Shown: positions 1 through 10,251 of the stretch, one piece after another
How positions within the stretch are numbered: the first letter of the stretch is position 1
Layout: every line of letters starts with the position of its first letter
NCBI RefSeq assembly: GCF_003934165.1
Contig: NZ_ML133511.1
Span: 94,023 to 158,022, forward strand
Reading direction: 5' to 3'
Length of the DNA stretch: 64,000 nucleotides
Source of the DNA: Borborobacter arsenicus
Lineage (GTDB): Bacteria; Pseudomonadota; Alphaproteobacteria; Rhizobiales; Rhizobiaceae
Made by a program: the position numbers and the translations under genes
Notes under the pieces: generated by a model
What the model was told of the DNA's origin: nothing
Databases searched by the model: none
What the model saw: only the letters and a program-made list of their open reading frames with translations

Positions 1-1
1 C

Positions 2-1423
2 TTCGTCGATGACGAGCAGGGCGCACCGCTGCCCGTCATCTATCCGGCGACCGGCGAGATGATCGCGACCCTGCATTCGGCTACGCCGAATATCGTGGAA
101 CTGGCAGTCGAGGCCGCCCGCGCAGCACAGGGCGCATGGGCGCAGCTAAAGCCTGTGGAACGGGGCCGCATCCTGCGCCGGGCAGCCGACCTCCTTCGCG
201 CCCGCAATGAGGAACTCGCACGACTTGAGACGCTCGACACGGGCAAGGCGATCCAGGAGACGCTGGTTGCCGACGCCCCCTCCGCAGCCGACTGCCTCGA
301 ATATTTCGCCGGCGCCATCGCCACCTATAATGGCGACTTCATCGATCTCGGCGGCCCCTTTGCCTATACGCGCCACGAACCGCTTGGCGTCTGCGTCGGC
401 ATAGGCGCATGGAATTATCCGATCCAGATTGCCGGCTGGAAGTCGGCGCCAGCCCTCGCCATGGGCAATGCCATGGTGTTCAAGCCGTCCGAGACCACGC
501 CGTTGTCTGCCCTGGCTCTCGCCGAAATCTATTCCGAAGCCGGCCTTCCCGACGGGTTGTTCAATGTCGTGCAAGGCTATGGCGATGTCGGAGCAGCACT
601 GGTCGAGCATGAGGTGGTCGCCAAGGTTTCGGTCACCGGCTCGGTGCCGACCGGCCGGAAGGTGTTGTCGCTCGCCGGCTCGAAGATGAAGCACGCCACC
701 ATGGAGCTTGGCGGCAAATCGCCCTTGATCGTCTTCGAGGACGCCGATCTCGAAAACGCCATCGGCGGCGCCATGCTGGGCAATTTCTATTCCACCGGCC
801 AGGTCTGCTCGAACGGCACACGCGTCTTCGTGCACAAGGATATCCATGACCGTTTCGTGGAACGCCTGGTCGAGCGAACGAAAAAAATCCGCATCGGCGA
901 TCCGCTCGACCCGGAAACGCAGATGGGGCCGCTGGTCAGCAAGGCCCAGCATGAGAAGGTTGTCGGCTATATCGACATCGGCCGGCAGGAAGGTGCTGCG
1001 CTCGCCTGCGGCGGCAATGTGCCTTCCCTGCAAGGCTTCGACGGCGGCTTCTTCATCGAGCCGACCGTTTTCACCGAAGTCACCGACAGCATGCGCATCG
1101 CCCGCGAGGAAATCTTCGGCCCGGTTATGAGCGTGCTGAAATTCGATAGCGAGGACGAAGTCATTGAGCGCGCCAACGCCACCGAGTTCGGCCTTGCCGC
1201 CGGCGTATTCACGCGCGACCTGGCGCGCGGGCACCGCGTCATCGGCGAGTTGCAGGCGGGCACATGCTGGATCAACGCCTACAACCTCACGCCGGTGGAA
1301 ATGCCCTTCGGTGGCGTCAAGCAATCCGGCATCGGCCGCGAAAACGCACTGGCTGCCCTTGGCCACTATTCGCAAGTCAAATCGATCTATGTCGAGACAG
1401 GCGACGTTGACAGCCCCTACTGA
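2..1423 (+). CDS. betB: Betaine-aldehyde dehydrogenase (5' truncated by window edge)
   Basis: Oxidises betaine aldehyde to glycine betaine with NAD+, the last step of choline-to-betaine osmoprotectant synthesis in the cytoplasm. The reading frame is already open at base 2, and the residues before the first internal ATG ([19 protein letters not shown]) look like a normal ALDH N-terminus. The true start therefore lies upstream of the window and only about 15-20 residues are missing. Visible ALDH signatures are [12 protein letters not shown] (cofactor site), MELGGKSP with the general-base Glu near base 700, and GQVCSNGTR with the catalytic Cys codon at 805-807. The C-terminal [13 protein letters not shown] motif is also typical of BetB. 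The 473 visible residues fit the usual length of about 487. Other aldehyde substrates cannot be excluded from sequence alone. The rest of the bet operon would lie to the left. Confidence 0.9.
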   Translation, partial: FVDDEQGAPLPVIYPATGEMIATLHSATPNIVELAVEAARAAQGAWAQLKPVERGRILRRAADLLRARNEELARLETLDTGKAIQETLVADAPSAADCLEYFAGAIATYNGDFIDLGGPFAYTRHEPLGVCVGIGAWNYPIQIAGWKSAPALAMGNAMVFKPSETTPLSALALAEIYSEAGLPDGLFNVVQGYGDVGAALVEHEVVAKVSVTGSVPTGRKVLSLAGSKMKHATMELGGKSPLIVFEDADLENAIGGAMLGNFYSTGQVCSNGTRVFVHKDIHDRFVERLVERTKKIRIGDPLDPETQMGPLVSKAQHEKVVGYIDIGRQEGAALACGGNVPSLQGFDGGFFIEPTVFTEVTDSMRIAREEIFGPVMSVLKFDSEDEVIERANATEFGLAAGVFTRDLARGHRVIGELQAGTCWINAYNLTPVEMPFGGVKQSGIGRENALAALGHYSQVKSIYVETGDVDSPY

Positions 1424-1614
1424 GCGTCCCTGCCGGTCTCTTCATGTCCGGTGAGAACAGCATTCCACGCAAAAGGTCTTGAGCGGACGATCCGGTCGGG
1501 CAGGCCGGCAAATTTGGTAGGCTTCTTCTTGAGCAAAAAGCGCGTTCTGGGAAAATCACGCAGGTTTTCAACAAGCGCGCGTCCTCCCAGCCGCCGCCCA
1601 CCAAAGGCCCCAGA

Positions 1615-2520
1615 ATGCTCGCCAAGCTCAGCCATCTCGACCGCCTCGAGGCCGAGGCAATCCACATATTCCGTGAGGTGGCGGCGACCTTCAGCAAGCC
1701 GGTGATGCTCTACTCGATCGGCAAGGATTCATCCGTCCTGCTGCATCTGGCCATGAAGGCGTTTTACCCCGCCAAGCCGCCCTTCCCCTTCCTCCATGTC
1801 GACACGACCTGGAAGTTCCGCGAGATGATCGAATTTCGCAACGCCATGGCCAAGCAACTCGGCTTCGACCTCATCGTCCACATCAATGAGGACGGCGTTC
1901 GCGACAATATCAATCCGTTCGACCACGGCTCCAACACCCACACCCACATCATGAAGACGGTGGCGCTGCGCCAGGCGCTCGACAAACATGGCTTCGACGC
2001 CGCCTTCGGCGGCGCGCGCCGCGACGAGGAAAAGTCGCGCGCCAAGGAGCGCATCTTCTCCTTCCGCAACTCCAGCCACGCCTGGGACCCCAAGAGCCAG
2101 CGCCCGGAAATGTGGAAAATCTTCAACACCCGCATTTTGCCCGGCGAATCCATCCGCGTGTTTCCGCTGTCGAACTGGACCGAGATCGATATCTGGCAAT
2201 ATATCCTGCAGGAGAATATTCCTATCGTGCCACTCTATTTCGCCAAGCAGCGCCCGGTGGTCGAGCGCGACGGCATGCTGATCATGCGCGATGACGAGCG
2301 CATGGTACTGCGCCCCGGCGAAGTCGTGGAAAACCGGCTGGTCCGTTTCCGCACGCTGGGCTGCTATCCGCTCACAGCGGCAATCGAATCCGACGCCACG
2401 GATCTCCCCGGCATCGTCAGCGAAATGCTCATCGCCCGCACCTCCGAGCGTCAGGGCCGCTTGATCGACCGCGACGAGGCCGGTTCGATGGAAAAGAAGA
2501 AGCGCGAGGGGTATTTCTGA
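1615..2520 (+). CDS. cysD: Sulfate adenylyltransferase subunit 2 (ATP sulfurylase small subunit)
   Basis: Catalytic subunit of ATP sulfurylase, forming adenylyl sulfate (APS) from ATP and sulfate, driven by the CysN GTPase. The 301-residue product has the PP-loop SIGKDSS at residues 34-40, the [11 protein letters not shown] segment, and the [15 protein letters not shown] basic stretch characteristic of CysD. The conserved C-terminus ends EKKKREGYF. Length matches the family (about 300). It is first in a tight operon, with cysNC starting 2 bp after its stop. The 190-bp gap upstream holds no other credible gene and presumably carries the operon promoter, but I could not pick one out. Confidence 0.95.
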   Translation: MLAKLSHLDRLEAEAIHIFREVAATFSKPVMLYSIGKDSSVLLHLAMKAFYPAKPPFPFLHVDTTWKFREMIEFRNAMAKQLGFDLIVHINEDGVRDNINPFDHGSNTHTHIMKTVALRQALDKHGFDAAFGGARRDEEKSRAKERIFSFRNSSHAWDPKSQRPEMWKIFNTRILPGESIRVFPLSNWTEIDIWQYILQENIPIVPLYFAKQRPVVERDGMLIMRDDERMVLRPGEVVENRLVRFRTLGCYPLTAAIESDATDLPGIVSEMLIARTSERQGRLIDRDEAGSMEKKKREGYF

Positions 2521-2522
2521 TC

Positions 2523-4451
2523 ATGCAGCACGTCCGGGCAGAAGAAGTCGTCACCGCCGCAAGCGTGCAGGATTATCTTGCCGGCCAGGAGCGCAAATCG
2601 CTGCTGCGCTTCCTCACCTGCGGCTCCGTGGATGACGGAAAGTCGACACTGATCGGCCGGCTGTTGTCCGACACCAAGCAGATTTTCGAGGATCAGCTTA
2701 CCGCCCTCCACAATGATTCGCGCAAATATGGCACCACCGGCGACGATATGGATTTCGCCCTGTTGGTCGACGGTCTGGAGGCGGAGCGCGAGCAAGGCAT
2801 CACCATCGATGTCGCCTATCGCTTTTTTGCGACACCGAAGCGCAAATTCATCGTCGCCGATACACCCGGCCACGAGCAATATACCCGCAACATGGCGACC
2901 GGCGCCTCCACGGCGGATCTGGCCATCGTCCTGATCGATGCCCGCCAAGGCATATTGCGTCAGACCAGGCGGCACTCCATCATCGCCTCGCTGCTCGGCA
3001 TCCGCCACATCGTGCTTGCCGTCAACAAGATTGACTTGGTCGATTTCGATCAGGAGATTTTTGACAAGATCGCCGGCGAATATGTTGAATTCGCGAAGAA
3101 TCTCGGCTTCGACACGATCGTGCCGATCCCGCTTTCGGCACGCTATGGCGACAATGTCACCAGCTCGTCCGCCAATATGGGCTGGTATGAGGGCCCCACC
3201 CTTGTCGAACATCTGGAAACGGTGGAGATCGACCAGGCGCAGGCGCCCTTTCGTTTCCCGGTCCAGTTCGTCAACCGGCCAAATCTGGATTTTCGCGGCT
3301 TTGCCGGCACCGTTGCGTCTGGTTCCATCGCTGCAGGCGATGAGATCGTCGTGGCGAAGTCAGGGAAATCGGCGCGCATAAGGCGCATCGTCGCGCAAGG
3401 CGGCGACCTGCCGCGCGCCGTCGAAGGCCAGGCCGTCACCATTGTGCTGGATGACGAAATCGAAGTCTCGCGCGGCAATGTGCTGGTCGCGCCAGCAGAG
3501 CGGCCCCATGTCGCCGACCAATTCGCCGCCAATATCGTCTGGTTCGACGAGCAGGCGCTTTTGCCGGGAAGGTCATACCTGCTGCGCACCGAGACCGACC
3601 AGGCCAGTGCCACGGTCACCGACCTCAGCTACCGTGTCAATGTCAATGATTTCGCGCATGAGGCTGCCAAGTCACTGGCAATGAACGAGGTCGGCGTCGT
3701 CAACATTTCCGTGCAGTCGCCGCTGGTCTTCGACGCCTTTTCCAACAATCGCGCGACCGGCGCCTTCATTCTGATCGACCGCATCACCAATGCGACGGTC
3801 GGCGCCGGCATGATCCTCCATCCTTTGCGCCGCGCCGATAATATCCACTGGCAATCGCTCGATGTCGGCAAGCAGGCGCGCGCGGCGGCCAAGCACCAGA
3901 AGCCGGCGGTGCTGTGGTTCACTGGACTGTCCGGCTCGGGCAAATCCACCATCGCCAACCTGCTTGAAAAGAAGCTGCATGTCGCCGGCAAGCACACCTA
4001 TATCCTCGACGGCGACAATATCCGCCACGGCCTCAACCGCGATCTCGGCTTCAGCGAAGCCGACCGCGTGGAAAATATTCGCCGTGTCGCCGAAGTTGCC
4101 CGCCTGATGGCCGATGCCGGCCTGATCGTGCTGGTCTCCTTCATCTCGCCCTTTCGGGCTGAGCGCCAGGTGGCGCGCGAACTGATGGAAGAAGGCGAAT
4201 TCATCGAGGTTTTCGTCGACACCCCGTTCGATGAATGCGCCCGCCGCGACCCGAAAGGCCTCTATGCGCGGGCGATCAAAGGCGAGATCAAGAACTTCAC
4301 CGGGCTCGATTCACCTTATGAGCCTCCGGAAAAACCTGAACTTCACTTGCAAACGCTCGGCAAATCGCCAGAAGAGATGGTAGATGTCCTTGAAGGCTGG
4401 TTAGGCGAGCGCGACAGTGCAGATCAACTCTACGACGGCGACGGCATCTGA
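2523..4451 (+). CDS. cysNC: Bifunctional sulfate adenylyltransferase GTPase subunit / APS kinase (CysN-CysC fusion)
   Basis: One 642-residue protein couples GTP hydrolysis to APS synthesis (CysN part) and phosphorylates APS to PAPS (CysC part). The GTPase domain shows G1 GSVDDGKST (residues 34-42), G3 DTPGH (113-117) and NKID (168-171), followed by EF-Tu-like beta-barrel domains. The APS kinase domain starts near residue 455 and has a P-loop GLSGSGKST from residue 468, [16 protein letters not shown] and FISPFRAER. The same fused architecture is known from rhizobial NodQ/CysNC proteins. It is translationally close to cysD, and its 3' end overlaps the cysQ start region. PAPS feeds assimilatory reduction or sulfation; no sulfotransferase is present here, so cysteine synthesis is the likelier use. 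Confidence 0.95.
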   Translation: MQHVRAEEVVTAASVQDYLAGQERKSLLRFLTCGSVDDGKSTLIGRLLSDTKQIFEDQLTALHNDSRKYGTTGDDMDFALLVDGLEAEREQGITIDVAYRFFATPKRKFIVADTPGHEQYTRNMATGASTADLAIVLIDARQGILRQTRRHSIIASLLGIRHIVLAVNKIDLVDFDQEIFDKIAGEYVEFAKNLGFDTIVPIPLSARYGDNVTSSSANMGWYEGPTLVEHLETVEIDQAQAPFRFPVQFVNRPNLDFRGFAGTVASGSIAAGDEIVVAKSGKSARIRRIVAQGGDLPRAVEGQAVTIVLDDEIEVSRGNVLVAPAERPHVADQFAANIVWFDEQALLPGRSYLLRTETDQASATVTDLSYRVNVNDFAHEAAKSLAMNEVGVVNISVQSPLVFDAFSNNRATGAFILIDRITNATVGAGMILHPLRRADNIHWQSLDVGKQARAAAKHQKPAVLWFTGLSGSGKSTIANLLEKKLHVAGKHTYILDGDNIRHGLNRDLGFSEADRVENIRRVAEVARLMADAGLIVLVSFISPFRAERQVARELMEEGEFIEVFVDTPFDECARRDPKGLYARAIKGEIKNFTGLDSPYEPPEKPELHLQTLGKSPEEMVDVLEGWLGERDSADQLYDGDGI

Positions 4452-5268
4452 CGACGAGGCAATGCTCGACCTGTTCGAGCGCCTGGCGCTCGAAGCCGGG
4501 CGCGTGGTGATGGAGGTCTTCAATGCCGACATCACCGTCAGGCGCAAGCCCGACGCCTCACCGGTCACTGATGCCGACCGCGCCAGCGAAAAACTGATCC
4601 TCGAAGGGCTGCGTGCCGCCTATCCGCACATTCCTTGCGTGGCCGAGGAAGAAGCATCCGAAGGCATCGCGCCGGCAAATCCCGGCCGAACTTTCTTCCT
4701 TGTCGATCCACTCGACGGGACGAAGGAGTTCATCGACCGCCATACCGATTTCACCGTCAATATCGCTCTCATCCGCAATGGCAGGCCGGAAATCGGGGTC
4801 GTCTACGCGCCGTGCACGAGGCGGTTCTTTTCAGGACGGCCCGGCCTGGCACAGGCGATCGACGTGACCCCGGACCATCGCATGACGGGTCGGCGCAAGA
4901 TCGGCGTGAGACAGGCACGGGTGCCGCTCGCCATCGTCGCAAGCCGCTCGCATCGAACGGCCGAAACCGATGCTTTTATCCGCAAGATCGAGGCCGCCGA
5001 AATCGTCTCGGTCGGCTCGTCGCTGAAATTCTGCCTTGTCGCCAGCGGCGAGGCAGACGTCTATCCGCGCTTCGGCCGCACCATGGAATGGGACACCGCC
5101 GCCGGCGATGCCATCCTGCGCGCGGCAGGCGGCATCACCCGGACGCCCGACGGCAGGCCGCTTGTCTATGGCAAGCGCAACCAGCCGCAGGAGACGGACT
5201 TCGCCAATCCATCCTTCATCGCTAGCGGCCGTATCTCGGGCCAGCCCGGCGTTCCGGCCTGGCCGTAA
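4417..5268 (+). CDS. cysQ: 3'(2'),5'-bisphosphate nucleotidase
   Basis: Mg2+-dependent phosphatase of the inositol monophosphatase fold that hydrolyses PAP (and PAPS) to AMP (APS), recycling the by-product of PAPS use. The metal-binding signature DPLDGTKEF and the second motif [16 protein letters not shown] are both intact. VTDADRASE and AEEEASEG supply the other expected acidic residues. The given start is a GTG at 4417, overlapping cysNC by 35 bp. An in-frame ATG at 4462 ([14 protein letters not shown]) preceded by GAGG is a serious alternative that would remove 15 residues. Being third in cysD-cysNC-cysQ fits its role of clearing PAP when PAPS is made. Confidence 0.9.
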   Translation: MQINSTTATASDDEAMLDLFERLALEAGRVVMEVFNADITVRRKPDASPVTDADRASEKLILEGLRAAYPHIPCVAEEEASEGIAPANPGRTFFLVDPLDGTKEFIDRHTDFTVNIALIRNGRPEIGVVYAPCTRRFFSGRPGLAQAIDVTPDHRMTGRRKIGVRQARVPLAIVASRSHRTAETDAFIRKIEAAEIVSVGSSLKFCLVASGEADVYPRFGRTMEWDTAAGDAILRAAGGITRTPDGRPLVYGKRNQPQETDFANPSFIASGRISGQPGVPAWP

Positions 5269-5281
5269 CTGAAATTGCTAC

Positions 5282-6424
5282 CTATTCCGCAGCGCTCCTT
5301 GCCGGCTGCGCGGCGACGAAATCGCTGATCGCGGCGATGATGCGATCCTGATCCTGTGTCGTCAGGTAGGGGTGCATAGGCAGGCACAAAATGCGTCCCG
5401 GCAGAGTTTCCGAAACCGGCAGCCCACCCGGTGCCTGGGGATATTGCGCATAGGCCACCTGCTGGTGCAGCGGCTTGACGTAGTAGATCACCGTCGGAAT
5501 GCCCTGCTCCTGCAAATGCGCCTTGAGCGCATCGCGATGCGGCGTCTCGATCGCATATTGCGCCCAGGCCGAGCGCGAGCCTTCCGGGATATGCGCCACC
5601 TTCACGACATTGTGCAGGCCGTCACGATAGCGCTGCGCCACTTTCTGGCGCGCCTCCATCTCGTCTTCGAGGATGGCGAGCTTTTCGATCAGGATCGCCG
5701 CCTGCAGCGTATCGAGGCGTGAATTCAGGCCGACATGGATATTGTCATATTGCGTTTCGCCCTTGCCGTGGAAGGCGAAGGAGCGCAGCCTTTCGGCGAA
5801 TTCATCGTCATCGGTGAACATGGCTCCGCCATCGCCATAGCAGCCAAGCGGCTTTGCCGGGTAGAAGCTGGTCGAGCCGACCTTGGCGAATGAACCGCAC
5901 ATCCTGCCATTGACGGAGCCGCCGATCGCCTGCGCGGCGTCCTCGATCACCAGCAGGTTCTCCCGCTCGGCAATTGCGGTGATCGCCTCATAGTCGGCTC
6001 CAAGGCCGAACAGGTCGACCGGAATGATCGCACGCGGCTTCAACTTGCCTTCCGCCTTGATCATCGCAATCGCTGCTTCAAGGCTTGCTATATCGATATT
6101 GTAGGCGTCGGGATCGATATCAATGAAGACCGGAACCGCCTTGGCAAGCGCCACCACCTCGGCCGTCGCCGCGAAAGTGAAGCTCGGCACGAATACCGCA
6201 TCGCCCGGGCCGATGCCCGATGCCAGCAGCGGCAGAAGCAGCGCATCCGTGCCATTGGCGCAGGCCACCGCATGCTTGGTGCCGACATAGGCCGCGATCT
6301 TTTTTTCGAACTCGGCCACCTGCGGCCCGAGGATATAGCGTCCGTCATCGACGACGCTCTCCATCGCAACCCTCAGCTTTTCCCGAATTCGCTCCCGCTG
6401 CGCGCCAAGATCGATGAATTGCAT
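5282..6424 (-). CDS. DegT/DnrJ/EryC1/StrS-family PLP aminotransferase
   Basis: Fold-type I PLP enzyme of the family that aminates nucleotide-linked keto-sugars for surface polysaccharides or glycoconjugates. The start at 6424 is chosen because GGAGC lies five bases upstream and the protein then begins MQFIDLGAQRERI, a standard family N-terminus; the frame is open further upstream but without signal. The 380 residues include ANGTDALLLPL, FVPSFTFAATAEV, VIEDAAQAIG (Asp contacting the PLP ring nitrogen) and STSFYPAKPLGCYGDGG, with the Schiff-base lysine at about residue 191. The exact sugar substrate cannot be read from sequence. Its stop is 13 bp from the end of convergent cysQ. No sugar dehydratase or glycosyltransferase is adjacent. 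Confidence 0.85.
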   Translation of the reverse strand: MQFIDLGAQRERIREKLRVAMESVVDDGRYILGPQVAEFEKKIAAYVGTKHAVACANGTDALLLPLLASGIGPGDAVFVPSFTFAATAEVVALAKAVPVFIDIDPDAYNIDIASLEAAIAMIKAEGKLKPRAIIPVDLFGLGADYEAITAIAERENLLVIEDAAQAIGGSVNGRMCGSFAKVGSTSFYPAKPLGCYGDGGAMFTDDDEFAERLRSFAFHGKGETQYDNIHVGLNSRLDTLQAAILIEKLAILEDEMEARQKVAQRYRDGLHNVVKVAHIPEGSRSAWAQYAIETPHRDALKAHLQEQGIPTVIYYVKPLHQQVAYAQYPQAPGGLPVSETLPGRILCLPMHPYLTTQDQDRIIAAISDFVAAQPARSAAE

Positions 6425-6640
6425 GTTCGCTCCAAATCGTTCCGCCGATATGCGGTGCTGATAGCAGAGTTTGAATCGGCCAAGAAAGAAACGTGCTGTG
6501 CCACGGCCAACAGCGGGTTCAGGGCTTGTTACCTGCGCTCGACGCCAACCCAGTGAAAACCCGCCAAGTGCGGTGAAATCTAGGTCACGTGAGGCGCTCC
6601 ATCCATCACGAAGAAACATAAAGTGATCGCGCCCGTGATA

Positions 6641-7564
6641 TTACCCGATCTCGTGCCGCCAGGGAGGATTGGCCCCGGCCCGCGACACCGTTATCGCGGC
6701 AGCCTTCGTCCCGAGCGCAAGCGCGCTGCGAATCTCCGCCTCGTCAAGCTCTGCCAGCCGGCTCTTTCGTAATGCCCCCTGCTCATGCAGCGAGGCAAGC
6801 AGCCCGGCATTGAACGTGTCGCCGGCGCCGACCGTATCGATGACATCGACCTGCTCGGATGCCACGGCGACCTTGTGCCTTTTGGTATAGGCGACGGCGC
6901 CATATGCGCCATGCGTGAGAACGATCAGCTTCGGCCCATCGTCCAGCCATGCACCGATCAGGTCCTCGGCCGTGCCTTCATGGCCGAACCAGGCGAGGTC
7001 TTCGTCGGACAGCTTGACGATATCGGCTATTCCCACCATGTGCCGGATGCGTTCGACATGGCTTTGCCTGTCCGCAATGAAACCCGGCCGTATATTGGGA
7101 TCGAGCATGGTCAGGCGACGCCCGCACTCCCTGCGCATCAACGCTTCATAGGCCGAACCGCAGGGCTCGGGGATAAGGCTGATCGCGCCGAACAGCATCG
7201 CCTCGACGTCGTCATCGAGAAGCGGCAAATCGGCCTCAGTCAACATGCGGCCCGCCGTGTTGTCGTCATAGAAGGTGTAGCCCGCCTGGCCATCGGCGAG
7301 GTGAACGAAGGCCAGCGTCGTCGGTCGCTCCGAAATAACGGCATAGCGTGAGCCGACATTACTCAATGCCAGAACCTCACGGATCTGCTGGCCGAAGCGA
7401 TCGGACGACAAGCCCGAAAAAAACTCGACCGGTGCCCCCAGCCTTCCAAGTGCAACCGCTGAATTGAACACGGCCCCGCCGGCATAGGGCGCGAAGGCAG
7501 GCTCGCCCACGCTGGTCACGCGCGGCAGCATATCGATCAGCGCTTCGCCGCAACACAGGATCAT
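6641..7564 (-). CDS. PfkB-family carbohydrate kinase (fructokinase-like)
   Basis: ATP-dependent sugar kinase of the ribokinase/PfkB family, 307 residues. The start at 7564 gives MILCCGEALIDMLPR and has AGGGAAG five bases upstream; the longer frame starts at a GTG without such a signal. Family marks are the N-terminal GEALIDM, the glycine-rich GGAVFNSAVALGRLGAPVEF sugar-site region and the C-terminal DTVGAGDTFNAGLLASL, with the catalytic base Asp in GAGD. TLAFVHLADGQAGYTFY resembles fructokinases. It is divergent from the glycogen cluster (152-bp shared upstream region), so a role in hexose phosphorylation beside glycogen metabolism is plausible, but the substrate is inferred. Confidence 0.8.
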   Translation of the reverse strand: MILCCGEALIDMLPRVTSVGEPAFAPYAGGAVFNSAVALGRLGAPVEFFSGLSSDRFGQQIREVLALSNVGSRYAVISERPTTLAFVHLADGQAGYTFYDDNTAGRMLTEADLPLLDDDVEAMLFGAISLIPEPCGSAYEALMRRECGRRLTMLDPNIRPGFIADRQSHVERIRHMVGIADIVKLSDEDLAWFGHEGTAEDLIGAWLDDGPKLIVLTHGAYGAVAYTKRHKVAVASEQVDVIDTVGAGDTFNAGLLASLHEQGALRKSRLAELDEAEIRSALALGTKAAAITVSRAGANPPWRHEIG

Positions 7565-7716
7565 GATCGCTTCCCTTTCCACACTCGCGGCACTCCTTGT
7601 CCCACGTCGGATTTCCCGTGCATCTTACGCTCGCCCATTTAAGGCACTATAAGCCGCCGCGATTCCATGGCACAGGCCCGCGACGGGAGGCGGGCAGACC
7701 AACGTAACGAGACAAG

Positions 7717-10179
7717 ATGAAATCTGCACCAGCGCCCGCATCATCCATGCCGCAACAGCCCGACCCGAAGGAACTCGCGGCCGAGATCGTGAAGGCGCTA
7801 AGGTATCGGGGCGGCAAGGATGCCAATGTCGCCACCCCCCATGACTGGCTGACGGCATCCATCAAGGTCGTGCGCGACCGCATCGTAGATGCATGGATCG
7901 CCTCGACCAAACAGATCTATGACGCACAGGCCAAGCGGGTCTACTACCTGTCGCTGGAATTCCTGATCGGCCGCCTCACCCGCGACGCCTTCTCCAATCT
8001 CGACGTTATGGCGGCCATGCGGGAAGCGCTGGCGTCACTTGGCGTCGATCTGGACGAGATCGCCACACTCGAGCCCGATGCCGCGCTCGGCAATGGCGGG
8101 CTTGGCCGTCTTGCCGCCTGCTTCATGGAAAGCATGGCAACGGTCGGCGTGGCCGCGCATGGCTATGGCATCCGCTATGCCAATGGCATGTTCCGCCAGG
8201 AAATCTCGGATGGCTGGCAGGTCGAACTGCCGGAGACCTGGCTCGATCACGGCAATCCGTGGGAGTTCGAGCGACGCGAGCGCTCGATGGAAGTCGGCTT
8301 CGGCGGCACGGTCGAGGCGATTGCAGGTCCGGGCGGCCAGGATGAGCGCCATGTCTGGAGGCCGCAGGAGCGAGTGCTGGCGGTTGCCTATGACACGCCG
8401 GTGGTCGGCTGGCATGGGAGGCGCGTCAACACGCTGCGGCTATGGGCCGGCATGCCGGTCGATCCGATCCTGCTCGACCGCTTCAATGCCGGCGACCATC
8501 TCGGCGCGCTTGCCGAAAGCAACAAGGCCGACGCGCTTTCGCGTGTGCTCTACCCCGCCGATTCCAGCGCCGCCGGGCAGGAATTGCGGCTGCGGCAGGA
8601 ATATTTCTTCTCCGCCGCCTCGCTGCAGGACATCATCCAGCGCCATCTCAGCCAGTATGGCGATCTTCACTCCCTGCCCGACAAGGCAGCGATCCATCTC
8701 AACGACACGCATCCGGCCGTTGCCGTCGCCGAGCTCATGCGGCTTTTGATGGACGTCCACGGCATCGATTTCAATGCCGCCTGGGACATCACCCGGAAAA
8801 CCTTCGCCTACACCAACCACACGCTACTGCCGGAAGCGTTGGAAAGCTGGCCGGTGCCGCTGTTCGAGCGGCTTTTGCCGCGCCATATGCAGATCATCTA
8901 CGCCATCAATGCGCAGGTGCTGACCGAGGCACACGCAAGCGGGCAGTTCGATGGCGGCCAGATCAGCCGCATCTCGCTGATCGAGGAAAATGGCGAGCGC
9001 CGCGTGCGCATGGGCAATCTCGCCTTTGTCGGTTCGCACTCGGTCAATGGCGTCTCGGCGCTGCATACGCAGTTGATGAAGGAAACGGTGTTTGCCGATC
9101 TCCACCGGCTCTATCCCGTCCGCATCAGCAACAAGACCAACGGCATCACGCCGCGCCGCTGGCTGTTCCAGTGCAATCCGGGGCTGACGGCGCTGGTGCG
9201 CGAGGCGATAGGCGACCGGTTCCTCGACGATATCGATACGCTGAAAGACCTGGACGCCTTTGCCGAAGACGCCGCCTTCCGCGAGAAATTTGCGGCCGTG
9301 AAGCGCGCCAACAAGGAGCGTCTGGCCGCCCTCACCGCGCAGCGCCTGGGCATCCGGCTCGATCCGTCCGCCCTCTTCGACATCCAGATCAAGCGCATCC
9401 ATGAATATAAGCGCCAGCTCTTGAACATCGTCGAGGCGGTGGCGCTCTATGACCAGATTCGCTCGCATCCCGAGCGCGACTGGACCCCGCGGGTCAAATT
9501 CTTCGGCGGCAAAGCCGCGCCCGGCTATCACAACGCCAAGCTCATCATCAAACTGGCCAATGACGTCGCCCGCGTCGTCAACCGCGATCCGGCTGTTCGC
9601 GGCCTGCTCAAGCTGGTCTTCGTTCCGAACTATAATGTCAGCCTGGCCGAAATCATGATACCGGCAGCCGATCTTTCCGAGCAGATTTCGACTGCCGGCA
9701 TGGAAGCCTCCGGAACCGGCAATATGAAATTCGCCCTCAACGGCGCCTTGACCATCGGCACGCTCGACGGCGCCAATGTCGAGATCAGGCAGCACGTCGG
9801 TGAGGACAATATCTTCATCTTCGGGCTGACAGCCGAGGAAGTGGCCGAGCGCCGCAACAATGGCTATGCCCCGCGTGCACTGATCGAAGGCACGCCCGAA
9901 CTGGCGCAGGCGCTTGCGGCGATTTCATCCGGCGTTTTCTCGCCCGACGATCCAAATCGATATCGCGATCTGGTTTCCGGCCTCTATGACCACGACTGGT
10001 TCATGGTGGCTGCCGACTTCGACGCCTATGCTTCCATGCAGCGCAGAATCGACGCCGTCTGGCGCGATCCCGCCGCCTGGCATGCGAAATCCATCCGCAA
10101 CGTGGCGCGAATGGGGTGGTTTTCCTCCGATCGGACGATCCGCGAATATGCAAACGACATCTGGAACGTAACTGCTTGA
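7717..10179 (+). CDS. glgP: Glycogen phosphorylase
   Basis: Releases glucose-1-phosphate from glycogen ends by phosphorolysis, with PLP as cofactor. The 820 residues match the family. Visible motifs are YYLSLEFLIGRLTRD, LGNGGLGRLAACFMESMAT, the C-terminal KIHEYKRQ-like IKRIHEYKRQLLN, and EASGTGNMKFALNG, whose Lys at about residue 671 carries the PLP. It is the first gene of the rightward glg cluster, with glgB 72 bp downstream by the preferred glgB start. A second in-frame ATG at 7747 could be used, and the Shine-Dalgarno match at either is weak. The gene order glgP-glgB-glgC-glgA-pgm is the one known from Agrobacterium and related genera. Confidence 0.95.
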   Translation: MKSAPAPASSMPQQPDPKELAAEIVKALRYRGGKDANVATPHDWLTASIKVVRDRIVDAWIASTKQIYDAQAKRVYYLSLEFLIGRLTRDAFSNLDVMAAMREALASLGVDLDEIATLEPDAALGNGGLGRLAACFMESMATVGVAAHGYGIRYANGMFRQEISDGWQVELPETWLDHGNPWEFERRERSMEVGFGGTVEAIAGPGGQDERHVWRPQERVLAVAYDTPVVGWHGRRVNTLRLWAGMPVDPILLDRFNAGDHLGALAESNKADALSRVLYPADSSAAGQELRLRQEYFFSAASLQDIIQRHLSQYGDLHSLPDKAAIHLNDTHPAVAVAELMRLLMDVHGIDFNAAWDITRKTFAYTNHTLLPEALESWPVPLFERLLPRHMQIIYAINAQVLTEAHASGQFDGGQISRISLIEENGERRVRMGNLAFVGSHSVNGVSALHTQLMKETVFADLHRLYPVRISNKTNGITPRRWLFQCNPGLTALVREAIGDRFLDDIDTLKDLDAFAEDAAFREKFAAVKRANKERLAALTAQRLGIRLDPSALFDIQIKRIHEYKRQLLNIVEAVALYDQIRSHPERDWTPRVKFFGGKAAPGYHNAKLIIKLANDVARVVNRDPAVRGLLKLVFVPNYNVSLAEIMIPAADLSEQISTAGMEASGTGNMKFALNGALTIGTLDGANVEIRQHVGEDNIFIFGLTAEEVAERRNNGYAPRALIEGTPELAQALAAISSGVFSPDDPNRYRDLVSGLYDHDWFMVAADFDAYASMQRRIDAVWRDPAAWHAKSIRNVARMGWFSSDRTIREYANDIWNVTA

Positions 10180-10251
10180 TGTGATTGCATGGTGGCTGCC
10201 GCGTGGGTCATCGCGCAAGACGCGACGCAACAAGGGAGGAGCGGCCGCCAG

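Noticed and set aside
146-1375. 409-codon leftward open frame opposite betB
   Set aside because: Shadow of the aldehyde dehydrogenase; no motif and no ribosome site.
1424-1614. Possible riboswitch or attenuator upstream of cysD
   Set aside because: I looked for a structured leader and saw no convincing conserved stem set or terminator; left as plain upstream region.
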